Source: Episyrphus balteatus (Eukaryota; Arthropoda; Insecta; Diptera; Syrphidae). Taken from it: a stretch of 64,000 nucleotides of DNA. The notes under the pieces are model-generated. The model saw nothing but the letters and a program-made list of their open reading frames with translations, was not told where the DNA came from and did no database searches. Each line of letters begins with the position of its first letter. The stretch's first letter is position 1. The DNA is taken from contig NC_079137.1 in NCBI RefSeq assembly GCF_945859705.1, positions 30,003,322-30,067,321 on the forward strand, written 5' to 3'. Shown here one piece after another: positions 34,203-44,978 of this stretch. Made by a program: the position numbers and the translations under genes.

Positions 34203-37200
34203 GTATAATCTTTTTCGTCATAATTAATAAACCAGCTACACTGAGTGAAAAAATAAATTGAAGTTGAAACGTCGTTGTTTCAAAGATGAACTACTTTGAT
34301 TTATGTGACTTTAAGATACGAAACCATCAAAAATTAACATTTTTTCCACGTTGATTTTAAAATGTTCATCTTCAAAGCAAAATCATTCCTAATAATAGTT
34401 AAATCGATGTGGTTTTCATTGATTTAACGTTGTTTTATGGTGGCTTTTCCCTCAGTGTACGTGATTGATAATTAAAATGTGAATAATTAATTTTTCAAAT
34501 TTCAGTGTCTTGGCGAAGCAATGTGTATTTTTATTCCCTTTGTTACGACTGGAGCTATTTTAGCAGGAAGTATGACTCTAGTGGGTATCGCTATGGATAG
34601 ATACTTTGCTGTTATGAGTTCGGTTCTTGGATCTTGGAATCCAAGTAGAAGATTTTGCATTGTGTCTGTGACTAGCATTTGGGCGTTGTCATATGGTATT
34701 GCAAGTCCAATGTATTCAGCATATTCAACATACAAAGTTTATATATTAGGATCGATGGCATTTGAAGCGGAAGAAGATGATCCTGAAATTATAGGACTAA
34801 CACTGGTGGAAATGTGCGTTTCAGAGAAGGTATGTTAAATGTTTTGAACAAATTTTTGTACTCGTTAAATATGTGGAAATGCGGAAAATGGTTTGAAGAG
34901 TTTTCAATATGCAGTGATTAAGCTACTAATTAGGTTATGAAATTTTCTTTTTATCCCTTCGAACTATTAGTAATTAAAAATTGTTTTTCGATTCATTCAG
35001 CTAATTAATGTCCTATTTTAAATAACATTGGTCGCCAAAAAACGAAGAGAAAAGTCGGCAGCAAGGACTTTGTTGTGTTATGAATTAACTTTAGTGTGCT
35101 GAGTTCAAAACTATATACAGATTTATATCACTATTTTCGCAATAAGGTTTCACAAGCTAAGTTTCCATGAAATTCTGTTTTATATTTACCACTAAGATTT
35201 TGAAATATCTATTTCAGTTTTAGAAAAAAAATAATGAACAGTGAAGAAATTTGACATAAAAAGTACCCAAACACTGCGTTTTTGACCTGTTAATGTTCAA
35301 GTTTTTCAGAAACATTGACTTCCGTTTTGAACTTTTTCGTTAGCAAAGTATGGTTTAGTGCAAGGTCTATTTTGGTTGCATACCAGTGAATCAATACTAA
35401 ACTTTTTCTGTGCACAGATGAAACGAAAAATCAGCCGACAGGTACTTTCCCTCAAAAATCTATTGCCAATGAGCGATACTCTTAACGGAGAACTAAGGAC
35501 GAAAGTAGGAAAATTAATATTTTTTTGATACCCGAAATTGTAGCTAATTAAATGCTAATTTGTTGCGCAAAAATTAATTTTGTAGCTCCACCCAGTCATT
35601 TTTTATTTCAACTTAAAGTTTCAGAAGATCACTTCCGGTTTGAAGAGGCCAATGGGTTTTTATCACAGTGAACCAGATAAGTAAACAGTATCTTGTTGAT
35701 GATAGGCCTACGAGCCGATTGTAAAGAAGAAGGTTTGTCTTTTAGCTGTATCCGTTTCTTTTCCACATCAGTGACCGAATGCAGTGGAAGGCGAAATACG
35801 TTTTTTTTCAAGACTGCAGTATGGTTGAATTTATTCCTACGTGTTTGACTTTATTTTCGGCTGATATTTGTGTTCTATCAGAAATGTTTATCTTAATGTT
35901 CTTGTAGATCCATTGCTGTCTGAACATTCTAGCATTTTCGAAGGTAGCTAATAGTTGAAAGCACATACGTTCTGCTTTAACCGTGTTGATTAGGAAGCCT
36001 CAGTGCTTATAAAACTCGAACTGTTCTTATATGAGTTTCTACTCTCAGCGACAAACATCATTCACATAGACTTCGCGTACGTTAAGAACAGTGTTTGCCA
36101 ATTATGTGTTGATGTGTTGATATTGAAGAGGAATTATTGTCCTAGCTTCGATTCTTGCGCAACTCCAACACAGATTGTCTTCATTGATGAATGGCTGTTT
36201 CTTGTTTGAAGAACGCTGTTAAAAATTTTAATAACCGTCTAACCGAAATTGCAGAAAGAGTTTGTAAACAACAACAAAAATTGTATGCATAAACTGTCAA
36301 ATACTTTTTCTATGCCCAAAAAGCAATCGACGGTTTTGGTGATCATCTAGGTTAGGAATTTTGGGAGTAAATGGAGGTAGAGTTTTTTTTTCTGGAATCC
36401 GCTACTACTAAATGTTTTTCACAATCTAAGTATAAGCTCAAGTAGCATGTGATCGGAAGTTTTATCATTACTATTTATTTCAACCGTTCTCAGGTTATGG
36501 AAAAAAGGAAAATCTTGATTTCTCTAAACAAGTTTATTTATTTTTATGAACTTGATATATTTTTTACCTTTCATTAATCACATTAATCTATTTATCAATC
36601 TATCAACAAATTTGCCCTTATCTTTAGTTTTAATAATCATAATTGAATTTCTGATAAAACTGTCTGTGGTAGTAACCAACAATTGTGGACTAGCTCAACA
36701 TTCAAACTATCGATTTAAAAAATTAAAAATATCTTCCATTGCTTTTCACTTATCCCTTCAAACCATTTCAATTACTGCAACCAATATTCCATTTATTATT
36801 TGCTAACTTTTGTATTGATTCTCTTTCTCTTTCACAGAAATCAAATGCATACTATTACATCGTTGTCCTAGCCATCATTTTCATTCCAACGTTAGTTGCC
36901 TTCGTTTGGCTTAACTCAATCATTGCTAATAAATTATGGATCCGAAGACGTTCCATCCGTACGCCACCAACTCTACAGCAACCCCAACTGGGAAGACCTC
37001 AGGCTGCAACGCCAACAACAACCTCATTGTCTGCCGCTTTGAGTTTGGGTAGAAAGCCCCAAGATAAATTAATGGAAAAGGCAGCGCACCAACAATATGA
37101 ATATGACCATCCTTGCCATTGCAAAGGGGGTCACAAGATTTGTTCCTATTCAACATTAACGGTGCCAACGCGGAGTATGGTGGCGACAACAACTACAACA

Positions 37201-37899
37201 ATAACAACAACTACGACCATGAAGTCGCTGGATAGGGAAACGCCGCCGAACAACAATGTGAAAAGCAATTCCAACACTGCTGGAGGCAACAGCGCGAAGC
37301 ATATTAGTACCCGCGAAGCTCGCCACCTGCGAATGTTCGCTATTGTTCTGATCCTGATGGCTGTGTTCATCTTCTTCCGGTTGCCTGCCTGGGTGTTTCT
37401 CATTATGCGAATGTACGGTACCTATACGCGTCCAGTTCACTGGATTTTGCATTTCTCCTTTGGCATCCTAACCCTGACCAGCTGCGTCCTTAATCCACTT
37501 TTGTATACGTTCCTAGCTGAAACAATCCAATATACGTTGTTCATGAAAGGGAAACTTTGTGGTCTAAGGCGTTTCTTTGGGAATCGTGTTGGGGCGAATT
37601 GTGAAAGAAACAGCCACTGTTGCAATTCCAACGACGACGACGACAACAATGGAAATGACGACAAAATGACTCACATTCAGAAACAACTCCAAAATGTTAG
37701 AAAACAAAATGTCAACGACAACGACAACGACGACGGCAGCCATGATAAACATGATGATGATGATGATGACTGCTGCTGCTGTTGCAAAGACGAAGCGAGT
37801 AACGATGGCGCCAAAAGTACTTCAAAGAAAAGTGATGATGATTCTAACGCCAAAGTGTACACCATCATCATCCCCATTCTCCAGAAGGAGGCCATGTAA
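33867..37899 (+). CDS. Orphan class A (rhodopsin-like) GPCR, 573 residues
   Basis: Exons 33867-34202, 34506-34829 and 36838-37899 join in phase 0 at both junctions. A seven-helix receptor of the plasma membrane is visible: TM1 about 44-68 (Asn62 in GNVGAL), TM2 78-101 (LAISD, Asp89), Cys119 and a Cys216 partner for the TM3-ECL2 disulfide, DRY at 143-145, Trp171 in TM4, Pro237 in TM5, TM6 382-408 and TM7 421-447 with NPLLY at 439-443. TM6 has FRLP instead of the usual CWxP. Loop 3 is long (about 130 residues, Thr-rich). The tail is Asp/Asn-rich with a CCCCC cluster. An in-frame TAA 21 bp upstream supports the start. Ligand unknown; the features fit a peptide-type or orphan insect receptor. No symbol assigned. 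Confidence 0.85.
34203..34505 (+). other. GPCR intron 1 (303 bp), mostly a MITE
   Basis: Of 303 bp, 219 are the TIR element at 34239-34457, so the ancestral intron was under 90 bp. Acceptor CAAATTTCAG at 34505. Confidence 0.75.
34239..34457. mobile_element. 219-bp MITE with TA duplication in GPCR intron 1
   Basis: Ends are CACTGAGTGAAAA and, inverted, CACTGAGGGAAAA. TA flanks both sides (34237-34238, 34458-34459), as in Tc1/mariner-derived MITEs. Interior inverted pieces (AACGTCGTTGTTT and AAACAACGTT; ATGAAC and GTTCAT) indicate a mostly palindromic element. Confidence 0.75.
34506..34829 (+). CDS. GPCR exon 2 (TM3-ECL2)
   Basis: 108 codons, CLGEAMC through VEMCVSEK. Contains GIAMDRYFAV and the TM4 Trp-Pro region. 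ECL2 is acidic (EAEEDDPE) with one Cys. Donor GTATGT at 34830. Confidence 0.85.
34830..36837 (+). other. GPCR intron 2 (2.0 kb)
   Basis: Hosts the decayed LINE RT on the - strand and flanking A/T-rich DNA. Ends in a strong pyrimidine tract and TTTCACAG. The ATG at 36739 is in the intron. Confidence 0.75.
35625..36350 (-). pseudogene. Decayed LINE reverse transcriptase
   Basis: On the - strand, across several frames and stops, fragments follow RT order: VDCFLGIEKVFDSL (motif A region), GVAQESKLGQ then LFNINTSTHNW (equivalent of GVPQGSVLSP-LFNIYT), TYAKSM (degraded YADD region) then MMFVAESRNS, GFLINTVKAERMCF (WK-IN-KT-F region) and LLLYNRLVGLSS (LLYK-L-RP region). At least six in-frame stops and several frameshifts were counted. 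It belongs to the Jockey-like group but is clearly not a copy of the young LINE at 8797. It cannot encode a working enzyme. Confidence 0.75.
36838..37899 (+). CDS. GPCR exon 3 (TM5-TM7, long loop 3, acidic tail)
   Basis: 353 codons and TAA. TM5 starts SNAYYYIVVLAIIF; the intracellular loop contains Thr and Gln runs encoded by ACA/ACT repeats. After TM7 comes an RRFFGNR helix-8-like segment, then GAC/GAT/AAC-rich DNA encoding Asp/Asn runs, CCCCC, and IIIPILQKEAM at the end. The opposite-strand and alternative-frame ORFs here (five or more) are by-products of these triplet repeats. Confidence 0.85.
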   Translation, partial: KSNAYYYIVVLAIIFIPTLVAFVWLNSIIANKLWIRRRSIRTPPTLQQPQLGRPQAATPTTTSLSAALSLGRKPQDKLMEKAAHQQYEYDHPCHCKGGHKICSYSTLTVPTRSMVATTTTTITTTTTMKSLDRETPPNNNVKSNSNTAGGNSAKHISTREARHLRMFAIVLILMAVFIFFRLPAWVFLIMRMYGTYTRPVHWILHFSFGILTLTSCVLNPLLYTFLAETIQYTLFMKGKLCGLRRFFGNRVGANCERNSHCCNSNDDDDNNGNDDKMTHIQKQLQNVRKQNVNDNDNDDGSHDKHDDDDDDCCCCCKDEASNDGAKSTSKKSDDDSNAKVYTIIIPILQKEAM

Positions 37900-38220
37900 T
37901 GTTAGGCGTTGGGGTAGCTCGTAGCTGCAGCATGGATTTGTATGAAAAGTTGATGCCAGAATGCTTGAGTGCAACGCTGTTGTAGTAACCATGAATAAAT
38001 AGTGAGATATCCAAATGTACGCATATTTTTATTTGTTTTTTTGTTTTTGTTTTTAGGTATTCTATTTTGTCACTTAGCACAGTAATGTGCAAAATTCAAA
38101 TTTACTACAGGATTTAAATTTTAAAAATATTCAAACATTTAATTCAATTCAGAATATTCCTGGTGTATTTGTTTCTTATTAAAGTTAAAATTAAAATTAA
38201 ATAAAAGCTATACACAACTT
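37900..38220 (+). other. Probable 3' UTR of GPCR
   Basis: AATAAA at 37994 and at 38200. The second is followed by sequence of ordinary intergenic type, so cleavage may lie close to 38220. Confidence 0.45.
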
Positions 38221-39209
38221 CACTATCTTATTTTTTCTTGCGAAGTAGATTTACCATAGATAATAGAGAAAGCGAAAAAAATTACTACCGACAGAAACGT
38301 TTCTTTCGAGCAAACGAACACTTGCAAGAAATGTCGCTATTCCAAAAAGGACAACGACAATAACGTTTGTGATTTAAATGCGGTTTCCTCCAAGTTATTG
38401 GAAGAAAGCTGTTTTCAGTGCTTTCTTCAGTGAAAACAAGCTGTTTCCTGATATTAGTAAAGCACGACTCTTAATGAAACCGTTGTGCACAGCTATACTA
38501 AGAGCCATAAGTGACCCAAGTAAAATCATAAAACAACATGACTTTCGACGGCATCGAAGAGAAAAGAAGAAAAATCGAAGTGACAAATTGACAGATATCA
38601 CCTTTTATTTTCGGAAAACTACCTACTGAATATCGATAAAAAAATAGTAGCTATTTGATGAGGTTATTAATATCCCAATAGAGATAAAATTTATAATATT
38701 AGAGAAAATTATTCTATGGATAAGCCAAATATTCTGATATCCAAAATCAAAAGAGACCATAAAAATATTTTTATTTTAAATATAGGTATGGCATTGAAGA
38801 TCGTACTTTTGGAAAAAAAAATGTATATTTTTATGCTGCCATACCTAGAAACGTTTATCTCTTTTCTTTTTCGAAAAATTTTAAGTTGAAATCAACGTGT
38901 TTAGCAGGGCGCTCGTTTTTTAGGTGGAAAAACTGTTTCTAAATAATAAAAAAAAATCCTCTAATTTTTTCAGATTTTTATTTTGGTAGGTACTAGAGGG
39001 CGCCCCATAAGGGTTTAAGTTTTTCTCATTTAAAATACGTACATATGTGTAGACTGATGAGGCCATTTTTATAGATATAGACTTAAATCTAACATTATTT
39101 TTAACAAGCAAAATTATAATTTTCTGACTAGTAAATTTGTAGTACAACTACCTGCCACGCTCACGCTTTGCTGTATCTAACCATGATTCACCAATTTCGC
39201 CGAAATAAA
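38221..39209. other. Intergenic, nothing recognised
   Basis: Short ORFs overlapping on both strands at 38378-38629 have no domain features. Otherwise A/T-rich. Confidence 0.35.
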
Positions 39210-39747
39210 CAGCCCTATCGAGGTATGCGTTCGGAGAAAGTTCCGAAACGATAGCCCGTTCCGATCAGAACTTACATTTCTTTCAAGGTATCCACTTCTG
39301 AACAAAGTATACAATCGCATTGATTTGACACAACATGTGTCAGCGTGATTTATTCAATAAATAAAAATCCTTGTAATGCTCAAGTCTTCTTAATTTCAAC
39401 CAATCTCTCTTGCTGAGACTTTGTCGCTGTTTTTTATTAATCTCAACAAAAAAAAAAAAAAAATTATATTTACATTTTTATATTTTTTTTTTTCTACATA
39501 TGTGAAATTCAACTTTTCTGAAAATATTCCGCAACTATTTTGTGTCGGAGAATTTCAGATGAAATTCAAAGCACAACTGTCAAAAAGTCTTTGCTGAACA
39601 CACTTCATCACAATGAGTTGATGGGCGCCATGTTTCATCGGAAGATTCTCGGATATGTCAATCGGAACGGATACCTCGATAGAAAATTCTCCGATTTCGA
39701 ACAAATCGGAAAAAAAATTTCTCCGAACGGATACCTCGATAGGGCTG
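39210..39747. mobile_element. 538-bp TIR element 'CAGCCCTATCGAGG'
   Basis: Left end CAGCCCTATCGAGGTATGCG and right end (other strand) CAGCCCTATCGAGGTATCCG, then a shared TTCGGAGAAA. The right side holds a second internal copy of CGGAACGGATACCTCGATAG near 39663. The CAG terminus suggests hAT but no 8-bp duplication was seen. The ORFs at 39540-39832 come from this repeated end and are not genes. Confidence 0.7.
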
Positions 39748-41883
39748 AAAAACATAATTTGTGGCCTCTCTTCCGATGGTCCGGAAGGTTAAATAGCCAG
39801 TAATGGTGGCAAATTATTTTGTGGCTTAGCATTTAAACAAATAAAATTATTAATTTATTAAATATAATTAAAAATACATAAATAATACTCTCTCCTCATA
39901 TTTAACCACATTCTTGGACTCACCCAATCCCTTTTGTCAAACTAAAATATAAAAACTTAAAAAAAAACAATGGTTAAGTTATATAAACTTACATTTCTAA
40001 AAAAAATCTCTTTCCATAAAATTATCCATTCTTCAAATTTCTTTTATTTTTATTACATTAAAAGTAATATAAAATGCATTCAAGTGCAATGGTGTTGCAT
40101 GAAAAGTTTTTAAAATGCATTCAATGTACTTTTTTTACAAACATATTTAAAACAGTTAAACAAAGATAATTAAAAGAAGTGCATTGAATGCATTTTTACC
40201 ACTTAAAACTTTCAGACGATAGTTTTCAGAATTAGAAACCTTAAAGGATGTAATTTTATTGATTTAATTGAATAATATCGATCCTTTAATTTTTAAAAAT
40301 ATGAAATATTTAAATCGATCCAATATTTTTCCATTTCTTCATTTTTAAAGTTAATTTCCTTGAATCACTTTTTCGTCACCCACCAGTGTCAAAGAAGGCG
40401 GCATTAATAATTATCAAGTGTTCAAACGCTTGAATGATACTTTACTAAGGAAAGAGAAGGCAAAAAAAAGCCAGTGACTGAACTATGTAAAATGCTCGTT
40501 GAAGAACAAAATAAGTTTAAGTTTCCTACTTGTGTAGTAGTTTTCTTCTTCTTCTTCTATACAAAATAATGGATGAGTGTACCATAACGCCTTAAAGGAT
40601 GGTAGAGATGAAGGAGTCTAAAACCCACAGAACCAAGAAACTTTGCACTTCGAGTTTTGACTTGAGGTTATTATTACTTCGAATGCACACCTAACTACCG
40701 ACACGGGAAAACGAAACGAACTATCAGAGTACCTAAACTATACATATACAACATGGTTTAAGACTAAAAGTACGATGACAAGGACGAAGATTTGGCAAGA
40801 GAGAGTACAGGACGTTGATGAATCTCTGTACTGGGAATGCAAAATGGATTATACTATGCTATAGCTGATGCTGATGCTGAAGTTGATACGATTCTTCTTC
40901 TATAATAGTGTTAGTGTTGGTGTTATGTACCTACAGTATGAAGCTGTTGAAGCAGCAGATTCCAGTAGATCGATTGAACTTTTGTGTCCTTTTTGTGGGT
41001 TTTTGTTTCAAAATGGTGTTTCAGCCGCACTGACTGTGAAGGATTCGATTTGTGCTCGTGAGAGCAGTACATAATTCTGTACCAGCAGAGTGGATCACTA
41101 TACAGAGAGGTCTTGTCAGCTAGGACAGGAAATTAATGTTTTGCGGCAACAAGGATTCTCTATGTGTATTGTAGGCACATACCTACAAACATACGCATAA
41201 ATCTATATAATATTCTATATATACAGCAACAGCAAACGAAGGCTAAGTGGAAGAAAAGTTTTAATTGAAGTGAAAAACGAAAGTGGGATTCTTGAGGAAG
41301 TTTGCATGCATGTCTATGGTTTATTTTTATTTTTTTGCAAAAAGGAAAGAAGGTGGAAGAAGTTTTCTTCAATTTCTTAGAAATAAGTTGAAATAGATAA
41401 TTTGACACGATTGGATGTGGTTAGTGTGCTTTAGTTTTTCGAAGGACATTCCAATTCCAATCCTTATAGTTTGTTACTTTTGTTTGTTGTTATCAAGAGT
41501 GATGAAGATTGGTTGGTTGTTGGGGAAGATTTCGATTCAAGGAACTTTAATAAACAAGAAAACTTTTAGAAGAGCTATGATTAGGCGCATTTGTGATACC
41601 GAGTATATTGACGCAATGTTAATAAAATTTTATACAAACACAAACAAAATTAATTGAAAAGATTCTCATATATAAGAGGAGTTCTTAATGCAAAGATGAT
41701 TTTCATTTGCTTGTCACTGCATTGGAAAATTTCGTTTTCTTAAACTAATACACATACGCAAACCCTATTTATTCTACTTGTAGTAAAAACAATATTATAT
41801 AAGTAAGTATTGTTATTTTTAAGGAATTTCATAAGTAGTGTAATTAAATTTAAAGTTTGTTTTTATCATTAATTAATAAACTC
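39748..41883. other. Intergenic; complex segment about 40380-41450
   Basis: No coding gene recognised. 40380-41450 is less repetitive, with several RGAAG and GAT/CTG runs, and may be regulatory or an untranslated exon; no splice or domain evidence was found. Confidence 0.3.
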
Positions 41884-42022
41884 TGGGGTCGAATTACGGC
41901 ACACGATTACGATCATTCGTTAACGTTTTGACTATTTCTGTTTCTATTTAATTATTAGAAAACGATAGGGATACATAGCAACCATTCATTAACGAACGTG
42001 TGCCGTAATTCGAACCCTGATT
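41884..42022. mobile_element. Small TIR element (139 bp)
   Basis: Inverted ends share GTCGAATTACGGCACACG and, on the other strand, TTCGAATTACGGCACACG, with CTGGG/CAGGG outside. CATTCGTTAACG and its complement lie further in. No ORF; target duplication unclear. Confidence 0.65.
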
Positions 42023-42730
42023 TAATTCGAAAATCGTTAGAGCCGTTTTTATTAAAAATAATTTTTTATATACCTATACCTAAACAAATCTTATAACATT
42101 TTTCAAAAAAAAAAAATTGGTATGCCGTTTTTAAGAAAATATTATTCAACATATAAAAACGAAGATTCGATAGAATTCATCAACCCGTTTTCAAAAAAAA
42201 AAATAAAAAAAATTTTGAAATTTTTTAAAAATCCAAAAATGTGTTTTTGGAAAAATTTTTAAAGTTTTGAAATAACGTTTGTTTTAACGTTTTTGTATAA
42301 CATTTTTAGTTCAAATCTGTTTTGTAGTTTACGAGAAATTCATAAATCATAAAAACCCTTCTATGACAGGTACCGATACACACAAACATTTTAATCAAAA
42401 TCGTTAGAGCTGTTTTTGAAAAAAAATCAACTCTTCTATTTCAGTTATTTATGACAGGTAACGTTAGTTTTGGTCCAAAAAAAAAAAATTTCAATTCGTT
42501 TTGTAGGGAATCACCCAAAACTGTTAACTACCATGTATGAAGAAATTAGCTCCAGTAGTTTAGGCTGTAGCTCGAGGTTGTTACAGACGGACAGTTAGAC
42601 AGAATTGCCGTACCCAATTTTTTGGCATACTCCATCATCGTAATATCATGTAAAATTGTTATCTGAAGTTCGATTTTTTTTCCGAATTATAAACTTGCCC
42701 TCTAGTATAGTAGTATCGCAAGTAAATTAA
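42023..42730. repeat. GCAAGT/GACAGAC family copy
   Basis: Blocks AAAATCGTTAGAGCCGTTTTT, GGTACCG, TTTTGGTCC, GTAGCTCGAGGTTGTTACAG, TTTTTTGGCATACTCC-ATCGTAATATCATG and TATCGCAAGTAAA are in the same order as the right half of the 31888-33271 element. Confidence 0.6.
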
Positions 42731-43410
42731 ATGCACGACTGGGTCGCACGTACTTGCTCTTGCAGTTCAAAACACTTTTATGTCAGTTTATTTGTAGATT
42801 TTAAAAGCTCCCTCTATACATGTAAATTTTAAAGAAATTTTGTTGATGTTGGGGAAGAGCCGACATTTAGGGCAGAATTTTTTAAATGAAAAAAAAAAAT
42901 AATTTTATCTGACTTTTTATTTGGAAAAAATAAAAATTCAGTTTCATTGCAATCGCTTTGAATATTACGTCTGCAAAGTTTAACCAAAACCGTTAGAGCC
43001 GTTTTCGAGTTAGCTATTTGGTATAAATTGAAAAATTTGTAATGGGGGTACACTTTCTAAGCAAGATATAAAAAAAAAAACAAAAAAAAAAAAATTCCAT
43101 AAAAATCATCTGTACCAAATTTGAAGAAAATACGTCCACCCGTTTAAGCTGTGAAAATGTGTATATAGATGGACGCACAGACGCACGAACGGAATTGCGT
43201 GACAAAAAAAAAAAAAAAAAAATTCCATAAAAATCATCTGTACCAAATTTGAAGAAAATACGTCCACCCGTTTAAGCTGTGAAAATGTGTATATAGATGG
43301 ACGCACAGACGCACGAATGGAATTGCGTGACCCACTTTTTTTGGAATTCTCCATCATTTTTTTTCGACACGAAACCAATACTTGCCCTATAGCTATAGAG
43401 CAAGTAAAAA
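42731..43410. repeat. Adjacent repeat copy with internal duplication
   Basis: Begins ATGCACGACTGGGTCGCACG (as at 16501), ends TAGAGCAAGTAAAAA. Inside, AACCGTTAGAGCCGTTTTCG, then a 128-bp unit starting AATTCCATAAAAATC (43093 and 43221) is present twice in tandem, nearly identical through GGAATTGCGTGAC. The duplicated unit yields the self-similar ORFs on the - strand. Confidence 0.65.
43093..43331. repeat. Tandem duplication, period 128 bp
   Basis: Two units differ at about one base (ACGAACGG versus ACGAATGG), so the duplication is recent relative to the surrounding repeat. Confidence 0.8.
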
Positions 43411-43499
43411 TAATTATCATAACAATTTTAAAAATATAATTATATTTTAAGTTTATAGATTTTATTGAATGTTTTTATACGCGTCTTGTGCTCTGTATC

Positions 43500-43660
43500 T
43501 TTGGGGGCCCCTATATCCCGGGGGCACTGTTACATATATAGCGGTAGCTACGCCTCTGTGTCCATCCCAAATCCTCACGGTTTCACAAAGCTGCATTTTA
43601 TCGAAAACTGTTAGGATTTCGGATGAACAAACTTCTGAGAGTTCTTAAGATGGTTTTTCA
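43500..43660. repeat. TIR-element end and short inverted relic
   Basis: TAGCTACGCCTCTG (to 43558) matches the CAGAGGCGTA terminus at 52487, preceded by GGGGGCCCC sequence as in that element. Next to it, 43562-43660 holds ATCCCAAATCCTCACGGTTT and an inverted counterpart AACTGTTAGGATTTCGGAT plus CTGAGAGTTCTTAAG, which resembles the arms of palindrome 3 near 61880-61940, so it looks like an internally deleted relative. Confidence 0.45.
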
Positions 43661-44599
43661 CCATTTTTCGATTGGACAATTACTTTTGTGACATTTTACC
43701 TAGTCCTAAATTATCTGTTCAGTTAATTTGAGCTAATATTTCTTTTTTCAAAAAACATAAGCTCTGATGGTCAATGTACACTACATACATATATATATAT
43801 ATATATCCATAGATGGCTTTTTACCTTAAGTTCGAATTAAATATGTATGAATGTATAACGTGATACATTAGCACTCACATATTTTCCAATTAATCCCTTA
43901 AACAACACAGCCACTGATCCGATTCAAAGCACACTCTCTTTATTCAAAAAGTTGAAAGAGCTTTTCAGCTTAATAAAGGGTGTTTCAAATCAAGCGATAA
44001 CATTTATTGGTCTAACTTATATCTACTGCAAAAGCTTGGCTCTCACTTCTTCGATTTGATTTGGAAAAAAAGCGCAGCTTAAGCGAAACCATCACCATCA
44101 TATGGCAACGGCATGAAGCGATTGGGGCATCCAATAATACAAAAAGTGTAGAGTATCACCGTTGACTTGGAACCGCAAAAGATCAGTGTAGATTCATCAC
44201 TCGACTTGGTCGGTTGATCGTACAAAATTTGAGTCAATTCGCTGATTCGTGTCACACAAAAAGTTTGAAATATAACTTTTTTTTTAAATTATTTTCTTCT
44301 TTGCCTTTCCCTCCCCTCTGTGACTCACTAAATACAAAATCATAGCCATTTCTCTGGTTGCATGCGTGCGCGGTTTCTTTTTTTTTCGTTGATTTCTTTC
44401 AATAAATCTGCGCGCTTCTGTCAAAGAAAGAGCTCAAAAGATACTCGTTTCGTTAAAAAAAATAAAAATAAAGATATAATTGAACGGTTAATTTATTTGA
44501 TATTCATTCAACGTCTATGTGTATCTACTTCACTTTTTTACCGTTAGATATTGTGAATCAATTGGTCAATTGTTATAGAAAGAAAATAAATAGTTTTCT

Positions 44600-44978
44600 C
44601 ATTTACTCGAATAGTTACTTGCTGCGGTGTTTATTTTCGTTTTAGAGAGTTTTATCGCTCTTGTAAACAAGTGTGGTATTTTTCTTTGTGATTTCACACT
44701 ATACTTGCCAGTGGAATTTGTGAGATATTAGATATTTTAATTATTATAACTGTGCAAGCAAGTTTTAAATTTGATCCAATTAATGAAATTCGATTGCTGG
44801 ACCAAAGTAATGTATCCTATGTCAAAAGTTAGCAGGATTTTGCAACTTTGGTGACATCAAGGAAAACAAAAACATCATCAGCATCATCCAACAATCGATA
44901 AATCATCGTTGGTCAACAATCGAGCCCAGGCCAGCTGAGTGGAGTTTTCTGAGGAAATCCGAGATTCATTCAGGAAAA
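44600..44978 (+). other. Candidate untranslated first exon
   Basis: A non-repetitive segment ends in CAGGAAAA|GTGAGTGC, a strong donor-like site at 44979, and has many short upstream ATGs with no long ORF. This resembles an insect 5' leader exon of a gene whose coding part would lie downstream, outside the window. There is no direct evidence for transcription. Confidence 0.2.

Noticed and set aside
36926..37924. Several ORFs antisense to or out of frame with GPCR exon 3
   Set aside because: Shadows created by triplet repeats in the exon; the + strand frame has clear TM5-TM7 motifs.
44362..44547. Possible mariner end (AAAGGGTGTTTCAAATCAAG near 43976) plus downstream ORF
   Set aside because: No inverted partner and no transposase motif; the ORF is Lys/Phe-rich from A/T-rich DNA.
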